64,000 nucleotides of DNA. Origin: Variovorax sp. PMC12. Lineage in GTDB: Bacteria; Pseudomonadota; Gammaproteobacteria; Burkholderiales; Burkholderiaceae_C. The DNA lies in contig NZ_CP027773.1 of the NCBI RefSeq assembly GCF_003019815.1, forward strand, positions 124,001-188,000. Reading direction: 5' to 3'. Positions 36,959-45,106 of the stretch are shown piece by piece. The notes below the pieces were generated by a model that did no database searches, was not told the origin of the DNA, and worked only from the letters and a program-made list of their open reading frames with translations. Every line of letters begins with the position of its first letter. Positions within the stretch are counted from its first letter, which is position 1. Both the position numbers and the translations under genes were made by a program.

Positions 36959-38637
36959 GCGACGGCCTTCAGTGCCTTGTTGGTGCTGCCCGCGCCCTTT
37001 TCCTTGTGTTCGAGCGCCGCCTTGATGAAGGCGTTGAACAGCGGATGGCCGCCCCACGGGGTCGACTTGAACTCGGGGTGGAACTGCACGCCCATGAACC
37101 AGGGGTGCACGTCCTGCGGCAGCTCGACGATCTCGGTCAGGTGCTCGCGCTGCGTGAGCGCCGAGATCACGAGGCCGGCCTTGCGCAGTTCGTCGAGGTA
37201 GTTGACGTTGGCTTCGTAGCGGTGGCGGTGGCGCTCGGTGACCACGTCGCCGTAGATGCTGTGGGCCAGCGTGCCGGGCGAGACGTCGGAGCTCTGCGCG
37301 CCCAGGCGCATGGTGCCGCCGAGGTCGGACTTCTCGTCGCGCGTCTTCACGGTGCCGTCGGCGTCCTTCCACTCGGTGATCAGCGCGATCACGGGGGTGG
37401 GCGTCTCGGGGTCGAACTCGGTGCTGTTCGCGTTCTTCAGGCCGGCCACGTGGCGGGCGTACTCGATGGTGGCAACCTGCATGCCCAGGCAGATGCCCAG
37501 GTAGGGCACCTTGCCTTCACGGGCGAAGCGGGCCGCCGAGATCTTGCCTTCCACGCCGCGCTGGCCGAAGCCGCCGGGCACCAGGATGGCGTCGTACTTG
37601 GCCAGGCGGGACACGTCCTGCGCGTTGATGGTCTCGGAGTCGATGTAGTCGATCTTCACGCGGGCATGGTTCTTCATGCCGGCGTGGCGCAGGGCTTCGT
37701 TCAGCGACTTGTAGCTGTCCGACAGGTCGACGTACTTGCCGACCATGGCAATCGACACTTCCTTTTGCGGGTGCTCGACTTCGTAGACCAGGTCGTCCCA
37801 GCGCTGCAGCTTGGCGGGTGGGGTGTTGATGCGCAGCTTGTCGCAGATCAGGCCGTCCAGGCCCTGCTCGTGCAGCATGCGGGGCACCTTGTAGATGGTG
37901 TCCACGTCCCACATCGAAATCACGCCCCATTCGGGCACGTTCGAGAAGAGCGAGATCTTGGCGCGCTCGTCGTCGGGGATCGGGCGGTCGGCGCGGCACA
38001 GCAGGGCGTCGGCCTGGATGCCGATTTCGCGCAGCTTCTGCGCGGTGTGCTGCGTGGGCTTGGTCTTGAGTTCGCCGGCGGCGGCGATCCAGGGCACGTA
38101 GCTCAGGTGCACGAAGGCCGAGTTGTTCGGGCCCATGCGCAGGCTCATCTGGCGCACGGCCTCCAGGAAGGGCAGCGACTCGATGTCGCCCACGGTGCCG
38201 CCGATTTCGACGATGGCCACGTCCACCTCGTGCGCAGTGCCGATGCCGGCGCCGCGCTTGATGTATTCCTGGATTTCGTTGGTGATGTGCGGGATCACCT
38301 GCACCGTCTTGCCGAGGTAGTCGCCACGGCGCTCTTTTTCGAGCACGGTCTTGTAGATCTGGCCGGTCGTGAAGTTGTTGGCCTTGCGCATCCGCGTGTT
38401 GATGAAGCGCTCGTAGTGGCCGAGGTCGAGGTCGGTCTCTGCGCCGTCATCGGTGACGAACACTTCACCATGCTGGAAGGGCGACATCGTGCCGGGGTCG
38501 ACATTGATGTACGGATCGAGCTTGATGAGGGTGACTTGGAGGCCGCGCGATTCGAGGATCGCGGCGAGCGAGGCGGAGGCGATTCCCTTGCCAAGGGAAG
38601 ATACGACACCACCGGTGACGAAGACAAATTTGGTCAT
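36955..38637 (-). CDS. pyrG: CTP synthase
   Basis: 560 aa. Makes CTP from UTP, ATP and glutamine. N-terminal synthase domain starts KFVFVTGGVVSSLGKGIASA and contains the P-loop; C-terminal class I glutaminase has Cys in YLGICLGMQVATIEYARHV and His/Glu in GVQFHPEFKSTP. Full length. The stop overlaps the DUF1330 start. A -10-like TATAAT (minus strand, 38679-38684) lies ~41 bp upstream of the start. Confidence 0.98.
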   Translation of the reverse strand: MTKFVFVTGGVVSSLGKGIASASLAAILESRGLQVTLIKLDPYINVDPGTMSPFQHGEVFVTDDGAETDLDLGHYERFINTRMRKANNFTTGQIYKTVLEKERRGDYLGKTVQVIPHITNEIQEYIKRGAGIGTAHEVDVAIVEIGGTVGDIESLPFLEAVRQMSLRMGPNNSAFVHLSYVPWIAAAGELKTKPTQHTAQKLREIGIQADALLCRADRPIPDDERAKISLFSNVPEWGVISMWDVDTIYKVPRMLHEQGLDGLICDKLRINTPPAKLQRWDDLVYEVEHPQKEVSIAMVGKYVDLSDSYKSLNEALRHAGMKNHARVKIDYIDSETINAQDVSRLAKYDAILVPGGFGQRGVEGKISAARFAREGKVPYLGICLGMQVATIEYARHVAGLKNANSTEFDPETPTPVIALITEWKDADGTVKTRDEKSDLGGTMRLGAQSSDVSPGTLAHSIYGDVVTERHRHRYEANVNYLDELRKAGLVISALTQREHLTEIVELPQDVHPWFMGVQFHPEFKSTPWGGHPLFNAFIKAALEHKEKGAGSTNKALKAVA

Positions 38638-38678
38638 GCCAGTTCCGGACTTTGCAATCCGGGCAGTGGGAAATTGCG

Positions 38679-38684
38679 ATTATA
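38679..38684 (-). promoter_or_regulatory. Possible -10 element for the pyrG operon
   Basis: TATAAT read on the minus strand, about 41 bp before the pyrG start, is a perfect -10 hexamer in the 123-bp gap between the divergent pyrG and coaBC genes. The -35 region at the right distance is weak (GAAAGT), so it is only a candidate. Confidence 0.35.
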
Positions 38685-38747
38685 GGTGTGCCCTTCGCGA
38701 CACTTTCCGCCAGGGGCTTGTTGCCGCGGGTCGGATGGCATGTGAGC

Positions 38748-38753
38748 AACAAT
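38748..38753 (+). promoter_or_regulatory. Possible -10 element of coaBC (leaderless)
   Basis: AACAAT ends 7 nt before the coaBC ATG and no Shine-Dalgarno is present in the interval, so transcription would begin at or just before the start codon. Part of the leaderless group described in the findings. Confidence 0.35.
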
Positions 38754-38760
38754 ACAGCCC

Positions 38761-39984
38761 ATGCAAGATCTCGCCGGCAAACACATCGTCCTGGGCCTCA
38801 CCGGAGGCATCGCCTGCTACAAGTCGGCCGAGCTGTGCCGGCTGTTCGTCAAGGCGGGCGCGACCGTCCAGGTCGTCATGACCGAGGCGGCCGAGCAGTT
38901 CATCACGCCGGTGACCATGCAGGCGCTCTCGGGGCGCACCGTCTACACCTCGCAGTGGGACACCCGCGAGCCCAACAACATGCCGCACATCAACCTGAGC
39001 CGCGAGGCCGATGCGATCGTGCTGGCGCCCTGCAGCGCCGACTTCATCGCGCGGCTGGTGCAGGGCCGCTCCGACGACCTGCTGAGCCTGATGTGCCTTG
39101 CCCGCCCCATGGACCGAATTCCGCTGCTCATCGCGCCGGCCATGAACCGCGAGATGTGGGGCCATCCGGCCACGCAGCGCAACCTGGTGCAGGTGGCGGC
39201 CGACGGCGCCACGGTGCTGGGCGTGGGCAACGGCTGGCAGGCCTGCGGCGAAACCGGCGACGGGCGCATGCTCGAACCCGCCCAGCTGCTCGAGGACATC
39301 ACGGCCTTCTTCAGCCCCAAGCTGCTGGCGGGGCAGAAGGTGCTGGTCACGGCAGGGCCGACTTTCGAGTCGCTCGACCCGATCCGCGGCATCACCAACC
39401 ATTCGTCCGGCAAGATGGGCTTTGCCATTGCCCGCGCGGCCCGCGAAGCGGGCGCCGAGGTCACGCTGGTGGCCGGCCCGGTGCACCTGCCCACGCCGCG
39501 CGGCGTGACGCGCGTCGACGTTCTGTCCGCGCAGGACATGCTCGAAGCCACCACCCGTGCCGCGGAGTTTGCTAGCATTTTCGTAGCAACAGCCGCCGTG
39601 GCCGACTGGCGCCCGGCCACGCAGAGCGACCAGAAGATCAAGAAGGACGGCAGCGGCAAGACCCCGGTGCTGGAGTTCGTCGAGAACGCCGACATCCTGC
39701 TTAACGTCGCGCGCAGCGAGCGCGCCCAGTCGAAGAAGCTCTTCTGCGTAGGCTTTGCCGCCGAAAGCGAGAACCTCGCGGCGCACGCCAAGGCCAAGCG
39801 CGAGCGCAAGGGCATTCCGCTCCTGGTCGGGAACATCGGCCCGCTGACCTTCGGGCAGGACGACAACGCGCTGCTGCTGGTCGATGCCAACGGCGTGCGC
39901 GAACTGCCGCGCGCGCCCAAGCTCACGCTGGCCCGCGAACTGATGACCGAGATCGCCGCACGACTTCCCGACTGGAGGGTCTGA
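38761..39984 (+). CDS. coaBC: Phosphopantothenoylcysteine decarboxylase/synthetase
   Basis: 407 aa bifunctional enzyme of coenzyme A synthesis. The CoaC flavin domain is N-terminal (GLTGGIACYKSAELCRLFVK; His in NMPHINLSREAD; IAPAMNREMWGHPATQRN), the CoaB synthetase is C-terminal (TAGPTFESLDPIRGITNHSS, GKMGFAIARAAREAG; KKDG). Divergent from pyrG. The stop overlaps the next start by one base (TGATG). Confidence 0.97.
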   Translation: MQDLAGKHIVLGLTGGIACYKSAELCRLFVKAGATVQVVMTEAAEQFITPVTMQALSGRTVYTSQWDTREPNNMPHINLSREADAIVLAPCSADFIARLVQGRSDDLLSLMCLARPMDRIPLLIAPAMNREMWGHPATQRNLVQVAADGATVLGVGNGWQACGETGDGRMLEPAQLLEDITAFFSPKLLAGQKVLVTAGPTFESLDPIRGITNHSSGKMGFAIARAAREAGAEVTLVAGPVHLPTPRGVTRVDVLSAQDMLEATTRAAEFASIFVATAAVADWRPATQSDQKIKKDGSGKTPVLEFVENADILLNVARSERAQSKKLFCVGFAAESENLAAHAKAKRERKGIPLLVGNIGPLTFGQDDNALLLVDANGVRELPRAPKLTLARELMTEIAARLPDWRV

Positions 39985-40460
39985 TGAACCTGAATCCCCA
40001 ATGGAACACGCCGCCCAATGGCGATTTCGCGCGTTACGTCGAACGGCTGTCGGCCCAGGCCGCATTGCCCAGGCGCGCGCCGAAGGAGGGCGAACCGGGG
40101 CTCGACGTCGGCATGACGCAACCGCCCGGCCAGCAGGGCCCCGTCACGGCAGCCATGCAACGGCAGCAGCAACAGCAACAGCAGGAACTCCCCAACGGCG
40201 AAGTACCCAAGGCCCAGCCCGGTGCGTTCGATCCGAAGGTGCTCAAGGTGATGGGCGCGGTCGGCGCGCTGGTGTTCCTCGTCCTGTGGGCTTCGGGCGT
40301 GCCTTTCGGCGTGCTCGTGCTGCTGCTGGGCGTGGCCCTGTGGTTCGGCAAGAAATTGAAGGGCGTGAAGTTCACCCCCGGTGTCGCCAAGTGGCAGCTG
40401 CTGCTGGAAGAGGCGAACCGCAAGCAAAGAGAACAGCAACAGAAGCAAGGCAGCAATTAA
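39984..40460 (+). CDS. Membrane protein of unknown function between coaBC and dut
   Basis: 158 aa. The first ~80 residues are polar with a Gln run (QRQQQQQQQ), followed by two closely spaced membrane helices (~88-125: VMGAVGALVFLVLWASGV, FGVLVLLLGVALWFG), then a basic tail rich in Lys and Gln. It starts at the coaBC stop (TGATG) and ends 2 bp before dut, so the three are one operon. I do not recognise it. Confidence 0.75.
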   Translation: MNLNPQWNTPPNGDFARYVERLSAQAALPRRAPKEGEPGLDVGMTQPPGQQGPVTAAMQRQQQQQQQELPNGEVPKAQPGAFDPKVLKVMGAVGALVFLVLWASGVPFGVLVLLLGVALWFGKKLKGVKFTPGVAKWQLLLEEANRKQREQQQKQGSN

Positions 40461-40462
40461 AA

Positions 40463-40909
40463 GTGAAAGTCGACGTCCGTATCCTCGATCCGCGCATGGT
40501 GGATCAATTGCCCGCCTATGCCACCCCCGGCAGCGCCGGCCTCGACCTGCGGGCCTGCCTCGACGCCCCCATCACGCTGGAGCCCAACGGCTGGCAGCTG
40601 GTGGGCACCGGCATCGCGATCCACCTGGCCGACCCGGCCTATGCGGCAATGATCCTTCCGCGCTCGGGCCTGGGCCACAAGCACGGCATCGTGCTGGGCA
40701 ACCTCGTCGGCCTGATCGACAGCGACTACCAGGGCGAACTGAAGATCAGCGCCTGGAACCGCAGCGACACGCCCTTCGTGCTGAATCCGATGGAGCGGCT
40801 CGCGCAACTGGTGATCGTGCCCGTGGTACAGGCGCAGTTTCGGGTCGTCACAGAATTTGCACCTACGCAACGCGGCGAGGGCGGCTACGGCTCCACCGGC
40901 AAGCATTGA
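40463..40909 (+). CDS. dut: dUTP diphosphatase
   Basis: 148 aa. Trimeric dUTPase with all five motifs: YATPGSAGLDLRACLD, LPRSGLGHKHG, GLIDSDYQGELKISAWN, RLAQLVIVPV and QRGEGGYGSTGKH. It hydrolyses dUTP to dUMP, keeping uracil out of DNA and supplying thymidylate synthesis. The start is a GTG (VKVDVRILDP) 2 bp after the preceding gene. Linkage to coaBC is conserved in E. coli (dfp-dut). Confidence 0.96.
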   Translation: MKVDVRILDPRMVDQLPAYATPGSAGLDLRACLDAPITLEPNGWQLVGTGIAIHLADPAYAAMILPRSGLGHKHGIVLGNLVGLIDSDYQGELKISAWNRSDTPFVLNPMERLAQLVIVPVVQAQFRVVTEFAPTQRGEGGYGSTGKH

Positions 40910-41079
40910 GCGAATCCTGAGCGGAGCCTGAGTTTCCGGGCGGTAAAGAACGGAACCCGGGCAGCCCCATTGCCTCGAAGGTTTCAACGTGTGTTTTGCG
41001 TCATCGTGGCTCTGGCTGCGGCGTTAGACACACGCAGGCGCATTGTTCGTGCGCCGTTCTATCTGAGGAGCCTCTCAAC

Positions 41080-41580
41080 ATGAAGATTTCAATGCGCTTC
41101 GTTTCCGTTACCGCTTCCGTGCTGGCAGTGGCCACGCTCACGGCGTGCGTGGCGCCGGCGCCCGTCTACCAGACCTCGCGCTACCCTTACCAAGCACCGC
41201 CGCAGGCCATCCAGTACCGCGAAGCCTCCTACGTCGAATACGGCCACGTGGCCAACATCGAGGTGCTGCGCAGCGAAACCGCCGGCACCGGCACCTCGGG
41301 CGGCGGCGCAGTGGCAGGCGGCGTCATCGGCGGCGTGGTGGGCAACCAGTTCGGACGCGGCAACGGCCGTGCCGCAGCCACCGCGCTCGGCATCGTGGGC
41401 GGCGCCTTGCTGGGCAACACCATCGAGGCCCAGCAGAACGGTCCCCGCGTCTACGAGATGTATCGCGTGTCGGTGCAGACCGACCGAGGCGGCTATCGGG
41501 CCTTCGACGTGCAGAGCCCCGGCGACCTGCGCATCGGCGACCGCGTGCGCATCGACAACGGCCAGATCTCGCGCATGTGA
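41080..41580 (+). CDS. Glycine-zipper outer-membrane lipoprotein
   Basis: 166 aa. Lipobox LTAC at Cys ~23 after a short signal peptide. A Gly-rich zipper (~80-125: GGGAVAGGVIGGVVGNQFG, ATALGIVGGALLGNTIEA) is the 2TM glycine-zipper domain of the 17-kDa antigen/SlyB group, thought to insert in the outer membrane. The C-terminal beta part ends RIDNGQISRM. GAGGAG lies 8 nt before the ATG. A terminator follows. Confidence 0.9.
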   Translation: MKISMRFVSVTASVLAVATLTACVAPAPVYQTSRYPYQAPPQAIQYREASYVEYGHVANIEVLRSETAGTGTSGGGAVAGGVIGGVVGNQFGRGNGRAAATALGIVGGALLGNTIEAQQNGPRVYEMYRVSVQTDRGGYRAFDVQSPGDLRIGDRVRIDNGQISRM

Positions 41581-41613
41581 CGGATCCGCTCCCCGACCCA
41601 TCGGGGGCATGAG

Positions 41614-41638
41614 AAAGCCGGGCACTGCCCGGCTTTTT
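41614..41638 (+). terminator. Rho-independent terminator
   Basis: AAAGCCGGGCA-C-TGCCCGGCTTT (41614-41636) followed by TT, a perfect stem just beyond the lipoprotein gene and 20 bp from the end of the convergent slyD. It may serve both genes, since the minus-strand reading also ends in a T-run. Confidence 0.88.
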
Positions 41639-41659
41639 CATGGGCGCCATCGGCCGTCG

Positions 41660-42184
41660 TCAGTGCAGCGTCTCGTTGCCCGGCGCCATCGGCGCGACCT
41701 TGAAGAAGCCGGTGCCGGCAGTGCCGCGACCGACTTCCTCTTCCGTGGCCTCGCGCACCGAACGCACGGTGATGTCGAGCCGGATCGCGATGCCGGCCAG
41801 CGGGTGGTTGCCGTCGAGCACCAGGTGGTCGGGGTAGATCTCGGCCACGGTGTAGATCGCGTCCTTCGGAATGTCGGCGTTCACGCCCTTGGGCAGGGCG
41901 GAGCCGTCGAATGTCATTCCTTCTTCCGTGCCTTCTGGGAAGAGCGAGCGGGGCTCGAGGAAGAGCAGTTGGTCGTTGAAGTCGCCGAAGCCCTGTTCGG
42001 GCTCGATCTGCAATTGGACCCGGGCACCGGGCTCATGGCCTTGCAGGGCCGCTTCGATCACGTCGAAGAGATCGTCGCCGCCGACCATGAATTCCACCGG
42101 CTCATCGAGCACGTCCAGCACGTCGCCGAGCGTGTCTTTCATCGTCCAGGTCAAGCCGACCACGCATTGTTCAGAGATTTCCAT
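41660..42184 (-). CDS. slyD: FKBP-type peptidyl-prolyl isomerase SlyD
   Basis: 174 aa. Cytosolic prolyl isomerase and chaperone with the insert-in-flap domain. PVEFMVGGDDLFDVIEAALQ and EPEQGFGDFNDQLLF belong to the FKBP core, and VLDGNHPLAGIAIRLDITV is the SlyD signature. The His-rich metal-binding tail of E. coli SlyD is missing; the tail ends PGNETLH. GGGAG lies upstream of the ATG. It is divergent from the L16 hydroxylase with 14 bp between starts. Confidence 0.93.
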   Translation of the reverse strand: MEISEQCVVGLTWTMKDTLGDVLDVLDEPVEFMVGGDDLFDVIEAALQGHEPGARVQLQIEPEQGFGDFNDQLLFLEPRSLFPEGTEEGMTFDGSALPKGVNADIPKDAIYTVAEIYPDHLVLDGNHPLAGIAIRLDITVRSVREATEEEVGRGTAGTGFFKVAPMAPGNETLH

Positions 42185-42198
42185 TGCAGAATTCTCCC

Positions 42199-43341
42199 AT
42201 GGAGATTAATCAACCGCTGCCGTTGCTCGGCGGCCTGAGCGCCGCGCAGTTCATGCGGCGGTACTGGCAGAAAAAGCCCTTGCTGGTTCGCCAGGCCATT
42301 CCCGCCATGGTGCCACCGATCGAGCGCAATGCGCTGTTTGCGCTGGCCGAGCAGGAAGAAGTCGAGTCCCGCCTGATCCGGCATGGCAAGGCCGGCTGGT
42401 CGCTCAAGCACGGCCCGCTGCCGCGCCGTGCGTTGCCGCCGCTCAAGCAGCCGGCCTGGACGCTGCTGGTGCAGGGCGTCGACCTGCACCACGAGGGCGT
42501 GCACGAACTGTTGCGGCAGTTTCGCTTCTTGCCGGATGCCCGCCTCGACGACCTGATGATCAGCTATGCGAGCGACACCGGTGGTGTCGGCGCGCATTTC
42601 GACAGCTACGACGTGTTCCTGCTGCAGGCGCAGGGCCGGCGCCGCTGGTCCATCGGCAAGCAGAGCGACCTGCGGCTGCAGCCCGGCGTGCCGCTCAAGA
42701 TCCTCGAGAACTTCGAGCCCGAGCAGACCTTCGTGCTCGAGCCCGGCGACATGCTGTACCTGCCGCCTCGCTATGCGCATGACGGCGTGGCCGTGGGCGA
42801 CGACTGCATGACCTGCTCGATCGGCTTGCGTTCGTCCGCATTGGGCGAGCTTGGTGCCGACCTGCTTGCGCGCATGGCGCAGGCCTACTCGGAAGACCTG
42901 GAAGACGCCGGCCCGGCCGAACTGGCGCGCTACCGCGACCCCACGCAACCGGCCGTCGACAACCCCGCGCAGATGCCCGCCGCATTGCAGGGCTTCGCGC
43001 GCAAGGCCGTGGAAGCCGCGCTGCGCGATGCCGACGCCGTCGATCGCGCGCTCGGCGAGTCGCTCACGGAGCCCAAGGCCAACGTGTGGTTCGGCGAGGG
43101 CAGCCAGGCGCCCGGCAACATGCAGCGCGTGGTGCTGGACCGCCGCACGCGCATGCTCTACGACACGCGGCACATCTACATCAACGGCGAGAGCTTTCGT
43201 GCCGGCGGAGCCGACGCCACGCTGATGCGCCGCCTTGCCGACCAGCGCGCGCTGGGCCCGCGCGAACTGGGCCGCGCCAGCGAGGGTGCGCTGGCGCTGC
43301 TTGCCGATTGGTCGGAAGCGGGCTGGCTCCATGCCGAATGA
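42199..43341 (+). CDS. roxA: Ribosomal protein L16 arginine hydroxylase (RoxA/YcfD-like)
   Basis: 380 aa. A JmjC-type Fe(II)/2-oxoglutarate oxygenase that hydroxylates an Arg of L16 in E. coli. The iron ligands are His and Asp in GAHFDSYDVFLLQA and His in YAHDGVAVGDD; the N-terminus SAAQFMRRYWQKKPLLVRQA is the YcfD pattern. The C-terminal winged-helix dimer region is present. The start ATG is 14 bp from the slyD start; TTG five codons earlier is also open. The stop overlaps the next start. Confidence 0.9.
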   Translation: MEINQPLPLLGGLSAAQFMRRYWQKKPLLVRQAIPAMVPPIERNALFALAEQEEVESRLIRHGKAGWSLKHGPLPRRALPPLKQPAWTLLVQGVDLHHEGVHELLRQFRFLPDARLDDLMISYASDTGGVGAHFDSYDVFLLQAQGRRRWSIGKQSDLRLQPGVPLKILENFEPEQTFVLEPGDMLYLPPRYAHDGVAVGDDCMTCSIGLRSSALGELGADLLARMAQAYSEDLEDAGPAELARYRDPTQPAVDNPAQMPAALQGFARKAVEAALRDADAVDRALGESLTEPKANVWFGEGSQAPGNMQRVVLDRRTRMLYDTRHIYINGESFRAGGADATLMRRLADQRALGPRELGRASEGALALLADWSEAGWLHAE

Positions 43342-43838
43342 ATGACGAGGCCGCACCACTGCTGAGCGAAGGGCGCTTCGACGGCCGCGAGGCCTTCGAT
43401 GCGATCCTGCGCAAGGCACTGGCCGCCGCCGCGCGCGAGGGCTGGAAAGAGATCGTCTTCAGCGATCCCGACTTCGCCGACTGGCCGCTCGGCGAGCGCG
43501 CGAGCATCGAGGCGCTGCAGGCATGGTCGGCCAGCGGACGACGCCTGGTGCTGCTTGCGCAGCGCTTCGACATTCTCGAGCGCGGCCATGCGCGCTTCGT
43601 TCCATGGCGCCGCATGTGGGACCACATCATCGAATGCCGCGCGACCGGCAAGGCCGCCGGCTCCGAAGTGCCCAGCGCCATCTGGACGCCCACATGGTTC
43701 GTGCATCGCATCGACCCCGAGCGCAGCCGCGGCGTGAGTGGCACCGATGCACGCGCGCGCCGTGCGCTGCGCGAGTCGATCGACGAGCGCTGGCGCATCG
43801 CGCGGCCCGCGTTTCCTGCGTCGACTCTGGGCTTGTAA
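43338..43838 (+). CDS. Conserved protein of unknown function
   Basis: 166 aa, no membrane segment or signal peptide. It has an alternating helix-strand pattern (WKEIVFSDPDFADWPLGERA; RLVLLAQRFDILERGHAR; WTPTWFVHRIDPERSRG) and conserved-looking Trp and His residues. Its ATG overlaps the roxA stop by 4 bp (ATGA), so it is translated with the hydroxylase and may act with it. I do not recognise a function. Confidence 0.75.
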   Translation: MNDEAAPLLSEGRFDGREAFDAILRKALAAAAREGWKEIVFSDPDFADWPLGERASIEALQAWSASGRRLVLLAQRFDILERGHARFVPWRRMWDHIIECRATGKAAGSEVPSAIWTPTWFVHRIDPERSRGVSGTDARARRALRESIDERWRIARPAFPASTLGL

Positions 43839-43932
43839 GCCAATGCCGCGAATGCGGCTGCCAGACATATTCGAGGCGATATGCAGGTCTAGAATTTTTT
43901 CGTTCCAGACCTTCATTGCCAAAGGAGATTCC

Positions 43933-44238
43933 ATGAAGAAGTCATCGTCCGTCCTGATCGCCTCGCTCATCGCCGCTGCCGCGCTCGTCGCCTGCGGAAA
44001 GAAGGAGGATGCAGCGCCGGCTGTCGTGACGCCGCCTCCTGCGCCCGTGACCGAACCCGCGCCCGCTCCTGCGCCCGCACCGTCTTCCGACGCGACTCCC
44101 GCGCCTGCCACCACCACCACGCCTGATGCGAGCACTTCGTCCGCTACGCCGGCGCCCGGTGCTTCGTCTTCGCTCGATGCCGCGAATGCAGCCACCGAGG
44201 CCGCGAAGAAGAACAACGAAGCGCCGAAGCAGCAATGA
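43933..44238 (+). CDS. Small Pro/Ala-rich lipoprotein
   Basis: 101 aa. Signal peptide with lipobox ALVAC (Cys ~21) followed by KKEDAAP and a long Pro/Ala/Thr-rich stretch (~35-75), then a Lys/Asn-rich end. It is low complexity and probably disordered, a periplasmic surface linker or spacer type. AAGGAG lies 7 nt before the ATG. A terminator shared with the convergent metallo-hydrolase follows. Confidence 0.8.
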   Translation: MKKSSSVLIASLIAAAALVACGKKEDAAPAVVTPPPAPVTEPAPAPAPAPSSDATPAPATTTTPDASTSSATPAPGASSSLDAANAATEAAKKNNEAPKQQ

Positions 44239-44262
44239 GCAAGGCACTTTCGCCTGAGCGAT

Positions 44263-44290
44263 AAAAAAACCGCCACGAGGCGGTTTTTTT
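44263..44290. terminator. Bidirectional rho-independent terminator
   Basis: A-run, ACCGCC (44269-44274), loop ACGA, GGCGGT (44279-44284), T-run. Symmetric A- and T-tracts let it act for the lipoprotein gene and for the convergent metallo-hydrolase gene. Confidence 0.9.
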
Positions 44291-44324
44291 TATTAGCGGA
44301 GAGTGAGCAAGGCCGAGCCGAGGC

Positions 44325-45101
44325 TCATACGTCGAGCCAGGGCGAGCCCTCGGCAGCATCGGCTGTGAGCATCTCCGACTCTTCGCCGCCCAGTGCCTCG
44401 GCCATCAGGCGGCGCACGATCTCGGGCCGGTTGTTCTGCTCGCTCAGGTGCGCGGCGACCACATGGCGCAGGCCGCCGTGCAGCACCGCGCGCGCGATGT
44501 CCGCCGCGGCCGTGTTCGACAGGTGCCCGTAGTTGCCGCCCACACGGTGCTTGAGAAAGGCCGGGTAGGCCGAGCCGGCCAGCAGTTCGCTGTCGTGGTT
44601 GAACTCGAGCAGCAGCGAATGCACGCCGCTCAGGCGCGCGAGCACGTGCGCCGTGGCATGGCCGAGATCGGTCAGCACGCCGAGCGTGCGATTGCCGTCG
44701 GTGCAGCGCAGCTGCAGCGGCTCGCGCGCATCGTGGGGAACCGTGAAAGGCTGCACGCCGATGTCGCCGACCGTGAACTCGGCGTCGTCGCGCGCGATGT
44801 TCAGCAGGCCCTCGAAATCGCGCCCGCCGGTGGCGAGCCACGTGCCTTCGCTCATCCACACGGGAATGCGGTTGCGCCGCGAGAGCGAATGGGCGCAGCC
44901 GATGTGGTCGCCGTGCTCGTGCGTGACGAAGACTGCATGGATGTCGCTGGCGGCAAGGCCTGCGCGGGCCAGCCGCAGGTCGAGCTGCTTGAGGCCGAAG
45001 CCACAGTCGACCAACATGCGGGAGGTGCGGCCGCCGCTGGTCGCTTCGACCAGCGCGGCGTTGCCCGTGCTGCCGCTGCCGAGACTTCGGAAGCGGAGCA
45101 T
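44325..45101 (-). CDS. MBL-fold metallo-hydrolase (YycJ/WalJ-like)
   Basis: 258 aa. Metallo-beta-lactamase fold with the dizinc signature VTHEHGDHIGCAHSL and Asp in LGVLTDLGHATAHVLA; N-terminal FRSLGSGSTGNAALVE is typical of the YycJ group, thought to be a 5'-exonuclease acting on DNA. It starts 6 bp after bamC on the same strand. Function in this organism is inferred from the family. Confidence 0.87.
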   Translation of the reverse strand: MLRFRSLGSGSTGNAALVEATSGGRTSRMLVDCGFGLKQLDLRLARAGLAASDIHAVFVTHEHGDHIGCAHSLSRRNRIPVWMSEGTWLATGGRDFEGLLNIARDDAEFTVGDIGVQPFTVPHDAREPLQLRCTDGNRTLGVLTDLGHATAHVLARLSGVHSLLLEFNHDSELLAGSAYPAFLKHRVGGNYGHLSNTAAADIARAVLHGGLRHVVAAHLSEQNNRPEIVRRLMAEALGGEESEMLTADAAEGSPWLDV

Positions 45102-45106
45102 GCGGG

